Assembly: GCF_015240255.1 (NCBI RefSeq)
Contig: NZ_CP061205.1
Coordinates: 186,001 to 250,000, forward strand
DNA from: Kordiimonas pumila
GTDB lineage: Bacteria > Pseudomonadota > Alphaproteobacteria > Sphingomonadales > Kordiimonadaceae
DNA length: 64,000 nucleotides
Reading direction: 5' to 3'
Made by a program: the position numbers and the translations under genes. How positions within the stretch are numbered: position 1 is the stretch's first letter; the number at the start of each line of letters is the position of its first letter. Shown piece after piece: positions 44,377-53,954 of the stretch. The notes under the pieces are model-generated. The model had not been told where the DNA came from, searched no databases, and was given only the letters and a program-made list of their open reading frames with translations.

Positions 44377-45579
44377 CTAAGCACGCCCCAAAACAGTCTT
44401 AATGACGTCAATTGCCGTAAAAATATCTTTCTCTGTATTGAAGATGTGAGGCGAAAACCTTAAAAACCTAGACCTCAACGAGGCCGCCACATTGTTGCTT
44501 AACAAGGCTTTGTATATGACTTTACTGGAGTGATCCGGGAAATATGCGCTAATAATTCCAGCCCGCTTCTGATGAGCAGAGGGTGTTATAACCTCTGCTC
44601 CCTCCCGAATTAATCTCTCTGCAAGCTCGCTTCCCAACGACTGGATATGCTGCAGTATTTTATCCCTCCCCACATCAGACAAATATTTGATCGATGCCGT
44701 AAAAGCGATTCTAGGGACAGCAATACTGCTTCCATACTCAAAACGGCGGGCATCATTTGGCAAGTTAATACGCGTAGGGTCTGTTTGGTCGAAAGGCGGC
44801 AGAGGCTGCGACGTTCTGGATCCCACCAATATGGGATTAAAATCACCCAAAAGCCGATCCCCCACATATAAAGGCGCGGCGCCCGCAAGCCCCAGCAACC
44901 ATTTAAAAGAGCCTGTCACCAGCATATCGACCGCTTTCAATTCTTCAGGAGTATAGTTTACAATTCCCGCCGAGTGCGTGGCATCAACAATTAACAATGC
45001 GTCATGGTCCCGGACCATTTGGCCCAACCGGGTTAAATCCAACCGATACCCCGTTATCCAATGCACATGACTAATACAAACGGCGGCCGTGTTTTTATCG
45101 ATCAGCGCCATCACATCACGTGTCGTAACAACATCCGAACCGTTTTGCGGACTCGCAAACCGCACCTCAGCCCCCGTGTCCTCCGCCACCCTTAGCCATG
45201 AATATGTAGCTGCAGAAGAATCATCACAAATCAATACAACATTCTCGCCACGCCTTGGTTTGCGCCACCACGCAACCTGACTCACAGCCTCGGATACACT
45301 GGTTGCAACAGCAACATTCCTTGCAGGCGCCCCCCACAGCTCTGCGGCGGAGGCAATCGCACCGTTCATTAATTCTTCATAATACTCAAAGTAACCAAAA
45401 GTACCCCGGGTGCCTAAAGCCTGCATATACTTCTGGACCTTTTTTTGCACCTTAAGGGGCACCAATCCCAAGCCAGCAGAGTTCAAATAAGACACTGAAG
45501 CAATCAGCGGGAAGTCATCTTGCTCCACTGATAAAGACCCGCTCTCGCGGTCATACCACCCGTCATTATTAGTCACCAT
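44377..45579 (-). CDS. Class V PLP-dependent aminotransferase / desulphurase-fold enzyme
   Basis: A 400-residue fold-type I PLP enzyme. The start at 45579 has AGGGAG upstream. It shows the N-terminal YLNSAGLGLVPLKVQ, the cofactor Asp in LLIVDATHSAG and the Schiff-base Lys in VTGSFKWLLGLAG. A signal peptide is lacking, so it is cytoplasmic. Relatives include isopenicillin-N epimerase-like proteins, kynureninase-like enzymes and cysteine desulphurases; sequence alone does not decide the reaction. It heads the minus-strand operon with three hydrolases and is divergent from an Lrp regulator, which probably controls it. Confidence 0.85.
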   Translation of the reverse strand: MVTNNDGWYDRESGSLSVEQDDFPLIASVSYLNSAGLGLVPLKVQKKVQKYMQALGTRGTFGYFEYYEELMNGAIASAAELWGAPARNVAVATSVSEAVSQVAWWRKPRRGENVVLICDDSSAATYSWLRVAEDTGAEVRFASPQNGSDVVTTRDVMALIDKNTAAVCISHVHWITGYRLDLTRLGQMVRDHDALLIVDATHSAGIVNYTPEELKAVDMLVTGSFKWLLGLAGAAPLYVGDRLLGDFNPILVGSRTSQPLPPFDQTDPTRINLPNDARRFEYGSSIAVPRIAFTASIKYLSDVGRDKILQHIQSLGSELAERLIREGAEVITPSAHQKRAGIISAYFPDHSSKVIYKALLSNNVAASLRSRFLRFSPHIFNTEKDIFTAIDVIKTVLGRA

Positions 45580-45917
45580 TCAATAAACTCCCTAAACAAT
45601 CATTAGGCAGTTTATCTGCGTGCCCATATAAACTCTTCCCTGATGCACTAAAGAAAAGGGTCTATATTGGCATATTGTTTCTATTAAACCGAATTGAAGA
45701 AACATCATGCCTGGAAGGCGATTCGCAATAATTGCAAATGGTCATGAGCGAAAAATTTTTTAAATTACTAATATTATTGATATATTTTTTGATTTTCCGA
45801 AAAAGAAAGTATTACATGCGTCACTAATTTCTAGACGGCACATCAATGGGGGTTTCAAAAAAGTGCGAAGGATGTAAATATTGTTCCACACCAACAAACT
45901 ACTGAAGAGTAATGATT
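45580..45917. promoter_or_regulatory. Divergent control region, aminotransferase/Lrp
   Basis: A 338-bp AT-rich stretch between the two divergent genes with no coding frame. GCAATAATTGC at 45725-45735 is a perfect 11-bp dyad of the AT-cored form favoured by Lrp/AsnC proteins and is the best operator candidate. Runs of A and T around 45750-45800 could bend DNA. The promoters themselves are not clear by eye. Confidence 0.45.
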
Positions 45918-46424
45918 ATGACAGACCAACTGGATGCACTGGATCGAAAAATACTTGAGATCCTACAAGAAGACGTAACACTGTCCCTCAGTGAATTGGC
46001 TGAAAAAGTAGCATCGTCAAAGTCGGTCTGCTGGAGGCGTGTTCAGGCGTTCCTAGATGCCGGGATCATCAAAAGTCGGGTAGCCGTACTGGATGCAAAG
46101 AAACTTGGTCTCGGCGTTATGATTATTGCGATGGTGAAGCTTGATGGCCGAGTGGATAGTTCGCTAGAAGATTTTGTAAATACCGTTCAATCAATTCCTG
46201 AGGTAATAGAGTGCCACGCTTTAATGGGCGAGGTGGATGTCATGCTGAAATTGATTGTCCCGACCATCGAATATTATGAGGAAATGATGTGGAAACGCTT
46301 AGCACGTTTACCCGGAATTATTGATCTGCGCTCTTCAATTTCCTTATCACGCTTCGTCGACACAACCAAGCTCCCCCTGGCGACATTGGAGCACGATCCA
46401 CGACGTAGCCATACCTCATTTTAG
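45918..46424 (+). CDS. Lrp/AsnC-family transcriptional regulator
   Basis: A 168-residue regulator starting at ATG 45918, eight bases after GAAGAG; an ATG two codons earlier lies too close. The N-terminal winged helix is clear (DALDRKILEILQEDVTLSLS, then ELAEKVASSKSVCWRRVQAF), followed by the RAM ligand-binding domain (VIECHALMGEVDVMLKLIVP). SKSVCWRR differs slightly from the common SxxxxxRR. The family senses amino acids. It is flanked by the divergent aminotransferase operon and the convergent APC permease gene. It is a paralogue of the Lrp protein at 61653-62147. Confidence 0.93.
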   Translation: MTDQLDALDRKILEILQEDVTLSLSELAEKVASSKSVCWRRVQAFLDAGIIKSRVAVLDAKKLGLGVMIIAMVKLDGRVDSSLEDFVNTVQSIPEVIECHALMGEVDVMLKLIVPTIEYYEEMMWKRLARLPGIIDLRSSISLSRFVDTTKLPLATLEHDPRRSHTSF

Positions 46425-46441
46425 CCGCTCCATGGAGAATA

Positions 46442-47725
46442 CTACAGTTTCTTTTTGATTACCCAATAAACTGTTCCAATCAATGCCCAAAACAGTAAGA
46501 CCACGTATGCGCGCCAGTCAGCTTCCAGACCTGCAAAAAACAGAAGTCCGGCACAGATTATGCCCGCCCAGGCCAAAGCCTTAACAACAGAGGGGCGCAT
46601 TTTAAAGGCCGCACGCTCATATAAATCCGGGCGGCGCTCCATCATCCCCATAGCCGAAAAGCAATTGAAAGCATATTTGAGGATGGTAGGTATATTGACC
46701 GCCAAAAAGAGGAAGACAAGGCTGGTCGGCAAGGCTAGGCTAACCAGCGCCGATAGATATACGGCAATTGCAGATACCCAGGGCGTCCCCCACCTGGAAT
46801 GCACCTTCCCCAATACCTTGGGAAGAGCGCCATCGCGGCCCATAGCAAACAGGAATCTCATGAACATCAAAAACTGTGCATTAATGGCAGCCGCAATAGA
46901 CACCAGAGCCGTGATGACGAATAAAGCGCCGGACCAGCTATACCCAAAAGCAGCTGCGGCTTCGGCCAAAGGCGCCCGGCTGTTACCGACGTCGATGCTT
47001 CCAAGAACCCCAATTGAGACAATGGTAACGCCAAGATAGACAAACATACTTATACCCGTAGCGATCCCGAGGCCTTGCCCGATCACCCGCTTACTATCCC
47101 GGACCTCCTCGCCTGCCTCTGTGGCACTTTCAATACCACTGAACAAACCCACCAATAACGGCAATGCCGCCACTACACCCAATGTGCCATGGGGAAGCAC
47201 AGGATAGAAATTCTGGGTATCAACAAAGGTCAAGCCGACAGCTATAAAGCCGCTAAGCACAACCAGTTTTATGGCCGTAAGCAACCGGGCCGCCCCGCCG
47301 GCAACGGAAACTCCTGCTACGTTGATAATCAAGAATAACGTGAGCAAACTGAAAACCACAGTTATCCTGTCAATGGACAGAATGCTCTGCAAATAGTCCG
47401 CAAATACAGTAGCCATAATATTCAAGGCGCCTGCTGACCCTAAAATTCTGAGCCAACACACCAGAAAACCAACATAAGGGTGCACATATTCTGTTGGCCA
47501 ATAATAAGAGGCCCCCGTTCTGGGGTCGGCTGAGCTGAGAAAAGCATACAAAACAGCAAATATAATCATAGGGATAGCAGCCAGGCCAAAAGCCACCAAA
47601 ATCCCGGGGCCGGCTAGAGCGGTCGCTGGTGCAATAACCGAAAAAATGGAGACCCCGACGGCTGCGCTGATACCAAGTGCCACAACGTCTTGTAAGCTCA
47701 TACCTTGTTTTAATTTAGCCACCAC
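46442..47725 (-). CDS. APC-superfamily amino acid permease
   Basis: A 427-residue inner-membrane transporter with about 12 helices. It starts with GTG at 47725, eight bases after GGAGG. APC signatures are the helix-1 GISAAVGVSIFSVIAPATAL, the motif GIESATEAGEEVRDSKRVIG and the polar loop MRFLFAMGRDGALPKVLGKV. It would import amino acids or amines. It has the same length class and order of motifs as the second permease at 57097-58434. It converges with the Lrp gene with a 17-bp gap and is divergent from the TonB-dependent receptor, a setting that suits uptake of peptide-breakdown products. Confidence 0.9.
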   Translation of the reverse strand: MVAKLKQGMSLQDVVALGISAAVGVSIFSVIAPATALAGPGILVAFGLAAIPMIIFAVLYAFLSSADPRTGASYYWPTEYVHPYVGFLVCWLRILGSAGALNIMATVFADYLQSILSIDRITVVFSLLTLFLIINVAGVSVAGGAARLLTAIKLVVLSGFIAVGLTFVDTQNFYPVLPHGTLGVVAALPLLVGLFSGIESATEAGEEVRDSKRVIGQGLGIATGISMFVYLGVTIVSIGVLGSIDVGNSRAPLAEAAAAFGYSWSGALFVITALVSIAAAINAQFLMFMRFLFAMGRDGALPKVLGKVHSRWGTPWVSAIAVYLSALVSLALPTSLVFLFLAVNIPTILKYAFNCFSAMGMMERRPDLYERAAFKMRPSVVKALAWAGIICAGLLFFAGLEADWRAYVVLLFWALIGTVYWVIKKKL

Positions 47726-47954
47726 ATAATCCTCCAGACAGTTTACCTTACCAGACAGCTCCTTATACCTGTTTACATTTCACACAAAGCTCAAATCCTT
47801 ATCGCCACAGGCACCACTTCCCTATTTTGCGATGACTCACATACCACAATGAAACATATTTTTATTTTATTCCAATATATGGGACATTTTTTTAAGATTT
47901 AGAATATTTATAAAACATCGTTTCTTTTATTCACAAAATGAAGATCAAACGTAT

Positions 47955-47984
47955 TTGACATACTCACGACAAAGTGACGATAAT
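47955..47984 (+). promoter_or_regulatory. Sigma-70-type promoter of the receptor gene
   Basis: TTGACA at 47955-47960 and GATAAT at 47979-47984, 18 bp apart, form a near-consensus promoter. Transcription would start around 47991, about 64 bases before the receptor start codon. AT-rich sequence upstream (47840-47950) could act as an UP element or as Lrp binding DNA. Confidence 0.7.
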
Positions 47985-48054
47985 AAGGGACAAATTATAT
48001 TTGTATGGAAGGTGTTTGCTCAGAGGCAAGGACAACCCATGGAGGAGGAAACTC

Positions 48055-50304
48055 ATGAGAGAAAAAATGAAGAGAAATAAACGCTTACAGGCATCGTGGT
48101 TAGCGTCAGTCAGCACCGTAAGCATCATTGCTGGCCAGATGTTAACAATGCTTACTATGACCGCTCAGTCAAATGCGGCGGAAATTGATGATACTCCGGT
48201 ATTTGAGGAAATAGTCGTTACGGCTTTAAGGCGCGATCAAAGATTACAGGATGTCCCCGCAGCCCTTAGTGTACTGGGTGCTACCAAGCTATATGACAGG
48301 GGTGCAAAAGATTTTCGCGATTACCTCCAGGTCGTACCCGGCGTTTCCTTCGGCGAGACAGGTTACAGAAGCAGCCGGGTTGTCATACGCGGGGTTTCAG
48401 ACGGCCTTGGCACCACAGCCTCACTCGCCGGCATTTACATTGATGAAGTCCCCGTAACGGAAACTCGTCAGCCGACGTTTGACCCCAGCATCTATGATGT
48501 CGAGCGCGTAGAAGTCCTCAAGGGCCCTCAGGGAACTCTCTATGGATCCGGCTCCATGGGCGGCACCATTCGTGTGATTCTGAATAAACCACAACTTGAT
48601 GGCTTTGAAGGGCAAACCGAAGGCACCATCGGGGATGTATCGCACGGAGGTATCAACTACAAGCTTGATAGCGTTCTAAACATCCCGATTGTCACTGACA
48701 AACTCGGCCTACGTGTCGTTGGCAGTTATAGGAATGATAGCGGTTTCATTGATGACACATTGAGGAATGAAACAAACGCCAATAGCATTGAGAAAAAGAA
48801 TGTCCGCGTTGCCCTGAGGTGGAAACCATCTGACCTCACTACCATTGATGCAGCATATTTGTATCAAAAAGAGGATCTGGGGACCCCCAATTTCTCAGAG
48901 GCAATGCCAGGCGATCCTATATATACACAGCGCCGCCAGTACCGGCAGACAGGCCCCTCGGAGACTGAGCTCTATAGCTTTACCCTTAATCATGAGTTTT
49001 CCTTTGGTTCCCTCGTGTCGTCAACAAACTATCTGGATAAGTTTTCCGCCGCAAATATTGATGCCACGAACTCATTTCGCGGAATTATGGGTATGATTAC
49101 CGGCGTGCTGATCCCCACCTCTGAGGGCTTTGGCATCAATACGGAAGGGGATTATAGAGTATTCTCCCAAGAGGTACGGCTTGCCTCACATAGTGGCGAC
49201 ACCATTGAATGGCTCATTGGCGGATTTTATTCAGAAGTAAAAAATGGCTTTGCTCAATATGCCGACCTTTCTTCCGCACCAAGTGTGTCCAGCCTGTTAA
49301 CTGGCAAGCAGGTTTTTGATTCATTGGAAAATGACAAAACCAGGCAGCTAGCCGCCTTTGGTGAAATTACCTGGAACGCGACTGAGAAACTTGCTCTGAC
49401 GGCCGGCCTCCGTGTGTTTGATATTGATCAGGATGTAGAACAATTTGGATCCGGAATATTAGCTGGCGGCTCCTCCCAGGTTAATCTGGAAGCAAACTCA
49501 TCATCCGTTAATCAAAAATATCGAATTGCCTTTAAGCCAACCGCTGACAGCCTGCTCTATGCGCAGGCCGCTCAGGGCTTCAGACAAGGTGGAGCCAATG
49601 GCCCTGTACCCCAATCCATTTGCGGTGCGGATTTAGCCAACCTTGGTTATTCAAGCACACCGTCGCAATATGGATCCGATGACCTGTGGAGCTATGAAAT
49701 TGGGTCGAAAAATACTTTGCTGGATAGCAAGGCAACCCTCAATGCAGCCGCTTACTACACAAAATGGTCAAATATTCAAAACCTGGTTTCGCTGCCAACA
49801 TGCCTCTTTAGTTTCACAGGCAATGCCGGTGAGGCGGAAATTAAGGGTATCGACCTTGACACCTCGATACAGCCTATCGAGGGCTTGAGTCTGGGCGTTG
49901 CGCTCTCCTATGTAGATGCAAAAATCACAGAAACGGCGCCCGGGATCAAACCAAACGTAGGAGACCGTTTGCCGTTTGTCGCCAAATGGTCCTGGGCTGC
50001 AAATGCTCGATACGAGTTTCCCTTAACCGCGCTTGTCACTGCATTTGTATATACTGACGTCAATTACGTTGGTAAACGCTGGAATACGTTTGAAGGCAAC
50101 GGGGTTACAGCTACCCAACTGCCCTCATACTATCTTGCCAACCTTCGCTTCGGAATAATGAAGGATAGTTGGACCGCTTCCATTTTCGCAACCAACCTCT
50201 TCAATAAATATTATGCCGTCAACCGGCAGACCAGCGCTGTCCAGACTTATGACGTCGTTGGAGAACCTCGCGTAATCGGTGTTAATCTCAAACTTACATA
50301 CTGA
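48055..50304 (+). CDS. TonB-dependent outer-membrane receptor of the peptidase island
   Basis: A 749-residue receptor starting at ATG 48055 (MREKMKRNKRLQASWLASVS), five bases after GGAGGAGG. The frame extends 27 codons further up, but that part overlaps the promoter. A signal peptide ends near SNAAEID. The TonB box-like EEIVVTALRR is followed by the plug (VPAALSVLGATKLYDRGAKD, RVEVLKGPQGTLYGSGSMGG), then a beta-barrel ending in VNLKLTY with an aromatic last residue. It is the only outer-membrane importer in the island and lies between two sets of peptidases, so short peptides are a reasonable ligand guess. A strong terminator follows. Confidence 0.92.
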   Translation: MREKMKRNKRLQASWLASVSTVSIIAGQMLTMLTMTAQSNAAEIDDTPVFEEIVVTALRRDQRLQDVPAALSVLGATKLYDRGAKDFRDYLQVVPGVSFGETGYRSSRVVIRGVSDGLGTTASLAGIYIDEVPVTETRQPTFDPSIYDVERVEVLKGPQGTLYGSGSMGGTIRVILNKPQLDGFEGQTEGTIGDVSHGGINYKLDSVLNIPIVTDKLGLRVVGSYRNDSGFIDDTLRNETNANSIEKKNVRVALRWKPSDLTTIDAAYLYQKEDLGTPNFSEAMPGDPIYTQRRQYRQTGPSETELYSFTLNHEFSFGSLVSSTNYLDKFSAANIDATNSFRGIMGMITGVLIPTSEGFGINTEGDYRVFSQEVRLASHSGDTIEWLIGGFYSEVKNGFAQYADLSSAPSVSSLLTGKQVFDSLENDKTRQLAAFGEITWNATEKLALTAGLRVFDIDQDVEQFGSGILAGGSSQVNLEANSSSVNQKYRIAFKPTADSLLYAQAAQGFRQGGANGPVPQSICGADLANLGYSSTPSQYGSDDLWSYEIGSKNTLLDSKATLNAAAYYTKWSNIQNLVSLPTCLFSFTGNAGEAEIKGIDLDTSIQPIEGLSLGVALSYVDAKITETAPGIKPNVGDRLPFVAKWSWAANARYEFPLTALVTAFVYTDVNYVGKRWNTFEGNGVTATQLPSYYLANLRFGIMKDSWTASIFATNLFNKYYAVNRQTSAVQTYDVVGEPRVIGVNLKLTY

Positions 50305-50321
50305 GATAACTTAAACAAACT

Positions 50322-50360
50322 AAAAGCCTGCCTTATCCAAATAAGGCAGGCTTTTTTTAT
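50322..50360 (+). terminator. Rho-independent terminator of the receptor gene
   Basis: AAAAGCCTGCCTTAT and ATAAGGCAGGCTTTT pair perfectly around a CCAA loop and run into a tract of seven T. It stands 18 bp after the receptor stop codon. Confidence 0.95.
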
Positions 50361-50775
50361 AACCCCTCTTCAACCTATATATTAGACTCAGGCCGAACCT
50401 CACATTAGTCGGACAGGCCTTGGGAGAAGCTTTCCCTTTCTCCGCACCACTTGACTATTCAACCACCTCCCATACTGAAAGTGATATACGAAGATTCACG
50501 AGCACTTGGTTAACGCCAAGCGTCTCTCTGGCGCCCCGAACATTTCCCGAAGAAACTGCGGCAACGCTTTGCGATATGAAAACAGTCACCGTGGATCAGC
50601 ATCTTTCGGAAATCTTTACAGACCCTGTCAACCGGCGTTGAAGACAGTTCCGCCAGGATACGGATTTGATAATCTCCGTACCTGCAGAACATCGTCTCAA
50701 AGATCATTCATCCACGGCTGGCGCCGTGGTGTTCTGTCTTTCGCCAGGAACACCTTGATTATTAATCAGAGCATA
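50361..50775. other. 415-bp stretch without a supported gene
   Basis: It lies between the receptor terminator and the convergent S10 gene. Short frames exist on both strands but have no ribosome site or family match. A plus-strand stretch near 50577-50641 (MKTVTVDQHLSEIFTDPVNR) could be the tail of a decayed gene; that is weak. Confidence 0.4.
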
Positions 50776-52368
50776 TCATCCTTCTTCGATGTAAAAGGAG
50801 CTTACTCTCTCCAGGAAAGTATTTAGAAGCTCAGGGGAACTGTATATCGCATGGCCTGACTCGTAATCAAACATCTCAACATTCTTAAAAAGCGACGCCG
50901 GGATATTCATGTTGCTTAATGACCAATTGGCGGGAAATGATGTAGATTGTAGATCATACATGCCATTGTGCTGCTGTATACGCAAACTCGGATTAGCAAT
51001 CATGGCTTCTGCAATATCATCAAGAAAATTAGGCAGCACACTTACCTGAAAGGCGCCAAGTGAATAAACCCCTCTTCTATCCACTTCCCACGAACGTGTG
51101 AAAGGCGCCTGTTCCGCAACACCGAGACCCGGGGCGAATGGTCGATAAGGGGGGGCTCCTGCTATTCCCAAATCATCCCGATAATATAAATCGACATATT
51201 CCAGATCCAGGAAAGAAGGCGATGTGAGAGGAGATTTCTTTTTCAAATCACTTATCAGCCACGCTTCACGAGCATCACTGGACCTGAGTACTTTTTTCTC
51301 TTCCCGAAGAAACTCAACGGCAAACTGGCGGCCGGATATACGGAGGTTATGTTTCTCCCATACGTGCTGTTTAATACCGGTTAAAGCATATAACTTGTCC
51401 AATACAGGTTTACGCTCTGCACGAGATAACTCTCGCCAGCGCATTAAGGCCGACAAATAATCCCCCAAAGCAAAATGACTCGCATACTCGAGCGTCTCTC
51501 TGGCTGTCTTGCGCGGATTGGATTGTCGCTTATGATACCAGGCAATCACGGCATAGTTCGGCAACATCAGATAATATGAGGCCATATTCCCGGACGATTC
51601 CCAAAATGCGTTGCCATCCATTGCGGCGGCTACAGGGATCAGTCCCGAGATATTGAGCCTTGAAGCTTGTAGATAGTGTATCACACTTGCCAAACGCACG
51701 CTTCCGTAACTTCGGCCGATGAGATAAATTGGCGCGGCAGGCCGGTTGGTCTCCTTAAGATACCCTTTGATGAACTCCGCGACGGTAACAGCATCCTTGC
51801 TTACACTGTAAAAATCACCAAGATCACGCCCCATTGCCGGCACTGACCAGCCCGTTCCAATAGGATCCACCATAACAAGGTCCGTACGATCCAGGATACT
51901 GCCGGCATTGTCTTCCAATTGATTTGATGTTTTGTCAGTTCGAATTTTCGGCCCGAGAGATCCAAAATGAAAACTTGTGGACGGGCCACTTGGCCCTCCC
52001 GTCCATGCAAATGTAACAGGCCGATCGTTCGATATATTCCCATTTTTAGTGTAGGAGGTATAGACAAAGATGCCGAGCTCTTTACCACATGAATCGGCTA
52101 TGACGATGGCTCCAACGCTAACTTCATAGGAAAGGCGCCGACCGGAGATTTCTATCTCGCGCTGGCACTTTCTGGGGCCGTCTTTTACGAAAGACCGGGC
52201 AAATTCATACCTGGTTCGATCATCTTCCTTGTTAGTAACGCTTTCCCATTTGCCTTCCTGTTTTGAGCACTCCTCTGATGCCCTGCCACCACTCGTACTC
52301 ACCAAGGCTGACAAAAGGCTGCCCGCTATGCTTCCGGAATATAAAAACATTCTCCTAGAAATTGCCAC
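50776..52368 (-). CDS. S10 serine carboxypeptidase homologue (Tat-type leader)
   Basis: A 530-residue protein starting with GTG at 52368 behind AAGGAG. The N terminus MAISRRMFLYSGSIAGSLLS has the twin-arginine look. Features of S10 are FAWTGGPSGPSTSFHFG (oxyanion hole, altered from NGGPGSSS), VDPIGTGWSVPA, the nucleophile elbow LIGRSYGSVRLAS, Asp in GMYDLQST and His in YESGHAIYSS. Arg replaces the usual Glu before the Ser-containing SYG. The protein probably trims C termini of periplasmic peptides. It is the last gene of a run with another S10 gene (34 bp) and an S41 gene. Confidence 0.87.
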   Translation of the reverse strand: MAISRRMFLYSGSIAGSLLSALVSTSGGRASEECSKQEGKWESVTNKEDDRTRYEFARSFVKDGPRKCQREIEISGRRLSYEVSVGAIVIADSCGKELGIFVYTSYTKNGNISNDRPVTFAWTGGPSGPSTSFHFGSLGPKIRTDKTSNQLEDNAGSILDRTDLVMVDPIGTGWSVPAMGRDLGDFYSVSKDAVTVAEFIKGYLKETNRPAAPIYLIGRSYGSVRLASVIHYLQASRLNISGLIPVAAAMDGNAFWESSGNMASYYLMLPNYAVIAWYHKRQSNPRKTARETLEYASHFALGDYLSALMRWRELSRAERKPVLDKLYALTGIKQHVWEKHNLRISGRQFAVEFLREEKKVLRSSDAREAWLISDLKKKSPLTSPSFLDLEYVDLYYRDDLGIAGAPPYRPFAPGLGVAEQAPFTRSWEVDRRGVYSLGAFQVSVLPNFLDDIAEAMIANPSLRIQQHNGMYDLQSTSFPANWSLSNMNIPASLFKNVEMFDYESGHAIYSSPELLNTFLERVSSFYIEEG

Positions 52369-52402
52369 AAACAGCTCCTTTCTTATGATAACTGCATAAT
52401 AC

Positions 52403-53950
52403 TTAATCTGGCCTGTTGCTTACAAACCGTCCAAATGCCTCAAAGGATTGCTGACGAGCAACCGTGTCCGTGTAAAACATATGACCGGCAGGGAGACAAA
52501 CATTGGAAACCCTGTTTTTCAAATCCTCAGGCGTACGCGCAACAGCATCATCTAATAATGCGCATGACCCGTCATACATACCCTTCATGTTCAAGACTCT
52601 CAGAGATTTATTAAGTCTCATTGCTGTGACCAGAGGAGGCTCCTCACCTGAGGGAATACGCATGCCGGCAAGGTCAAAGCGTACCGCCATCCAGTCTTCG
52701 GGCAAAGTCGTTTTGGGATCTTTTTGAATAACTTCAGGATGGAAGGCCCCGCCGAAGGGCCCCTGATACAAAAGGTCACTTTCAAAGCCCAGTGTATAGC
52801 GAATATATCCATTAAAAACACGGGAAGTCCCATGCATGAGGTCAGCTTGAATGGCAAGGCTTGGGTCTATACCGGGGAGCCAGATTGTGCCTTCAGCCCT
52901 GGATGATGTTGTCATCCTGCCATCATATCGCCCAAGCTCCAGCCCCCTTGATTCAAGCAAATGATCAGCAAACATTGCCGAGGAGACTTTCAAGCTGTCA
53001 CCAATATATTTAACGGGAATTGCAGTATAATAGGCTATTTTTTCTTTAATGGAATTAAGCCCGTCTTCTGAAAGGGCACCAGGAGCGTCAATGGCGGAAG
53101 CATACTCTGAACGTATCCATGCCTCTGCTTCTGCCAATACATCTCCAAGACTTTTATTCTGCAATTCAGCCGGCAACACGCCATGATAGTAGGCAGTGGT
53201 CGTAAATTCTGTAATTTTCAAACTCTCCCGGAGGCCTTCAGACGTTTGCTGGCCTCCATTATATCCCCCGGAAATCAATAAAACCCCATCAACATGCGTA
53301 CGTCTTTGCTCTAACATCCTGGCCACATACTCCGCACGGGTTGTCCCATAACTTTCGCCCCCGATAAAAAGAGGGGAGTTCCAGCGATTATAACGGTTCA
53401 GAAACACTCTGATGGCTTCGGAAATAACTTCGGCATCACCATTTACATTTAAAACCTTCTCGAGAAAATCTTCCGTCACAGCACGGCTAAAACCCGTCCC
53501 TATGGGGTCGAGAAACACTAAATCGCTATGTGCAAGCCATGTCTCCTGGTTATCCACCACAGGGGCTTCCGTGTTCCCGCCATATTCAGGGTAAGTCGAG
53601 GGCAAATCCGGACGCTTGGGGCCAAACCCGAGAAAATGTAATTGCGAGGAATTTGAGCCCGGACCACCATTCCATAAGAACGTAACAGGCCTCGGAACAC
53701 CATTCTTTGGGCGCTCTTTGATATACGCAACATAAAATATCGTGCCTTCCCGGCGCCCAGTATCATTATCCAGAATTGGAAGCGTTCCCGCATCAGCACG
53801 ATACTTTACCCTTCCAATTTCAGGGATCCGAACATCATGACGGGAACTAATGACTTTATCAGCATGAGGAGACAAGGCATCCGCCAGACCAGTCTCAGCC
53901 ATATAAACAGATGAGATAAGAAGACAAACAATCTTAACCAGTGACTTCAT
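52403..53950 (-). CDS. S10 serine carboxypeptidase homologue (canonical motifs)
   Basis: A 515-residue exported peptidase; the start at 53950 (MKSLVKIVCLLISSVYMAET) has AAGGAG upstream. This copy retains the standard S10 motifs: FLWNGGPGSNSSQLHFLG, LDPIGTGFSRA, the nucleophile elbow GGESYGTTRAEYV, Asp in MKGMYDGSCAL and His in LPAGHMFYTD. It is therefore likely to be the catalytically typical member among the three S10 proteins of the island. The start lies 4 bp after the S41 gene, so they are translationally close and share a transcript. Confidence 0.9.
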   Translation of the reverse strand: MKSLVKIVCLLISSVYMAETGLADALSPHADKVISSRHDVRIPEIGRVKYRADAGTLPILDNDTGRREGTIFYVAYIKERPKNGVPRPVTFLWNGGPGSNSSQLHFLGFGPKRPDLPSTYPEYGGNTEAPVVDNQETWLAHSDLVFLDPIGTGFSRAVTEDFLEKVLNVNGDAEVISEAIRVFLNRYNRWNSPLFIGGESYGTTRAEYVARMLEQRRTHVDGVLLISGGYNGGQQTSEGLRESLKITEFTTTAYYHGVLPAELQNKSLGDVLAEAEAWIRSEYASAIDAPGALSEDGLNSIKEKIAYYTAIPVKYIGDSLKVSSAMFADHLLESRGLELGRYDGRMTTSSRAEGTIWLPGIDPSLAIQADLMHGTSRVFNGYIRYTLGFESDLLYQGPFGGAFHPEVIQKDPKTTLPEDWMAVRFDLAGMRIPSGEEPPLVTAMRLNKSLRVLNMKGMYDGSCALLDDAVARTPEDLKNRVSNVCLPAGHMFYTDTVARQQSFEAFGRFVSNRPD

Positions 53951-53954
53951 GAAC

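Noticed and set aside
50420-50826. Several short frames between the receptor terminator and the S10 gene
   Set aside because: They conflict with each other, partly overlap the S10 gene, and lack ribosome sites; only a weak possible remnant is kept as a note.
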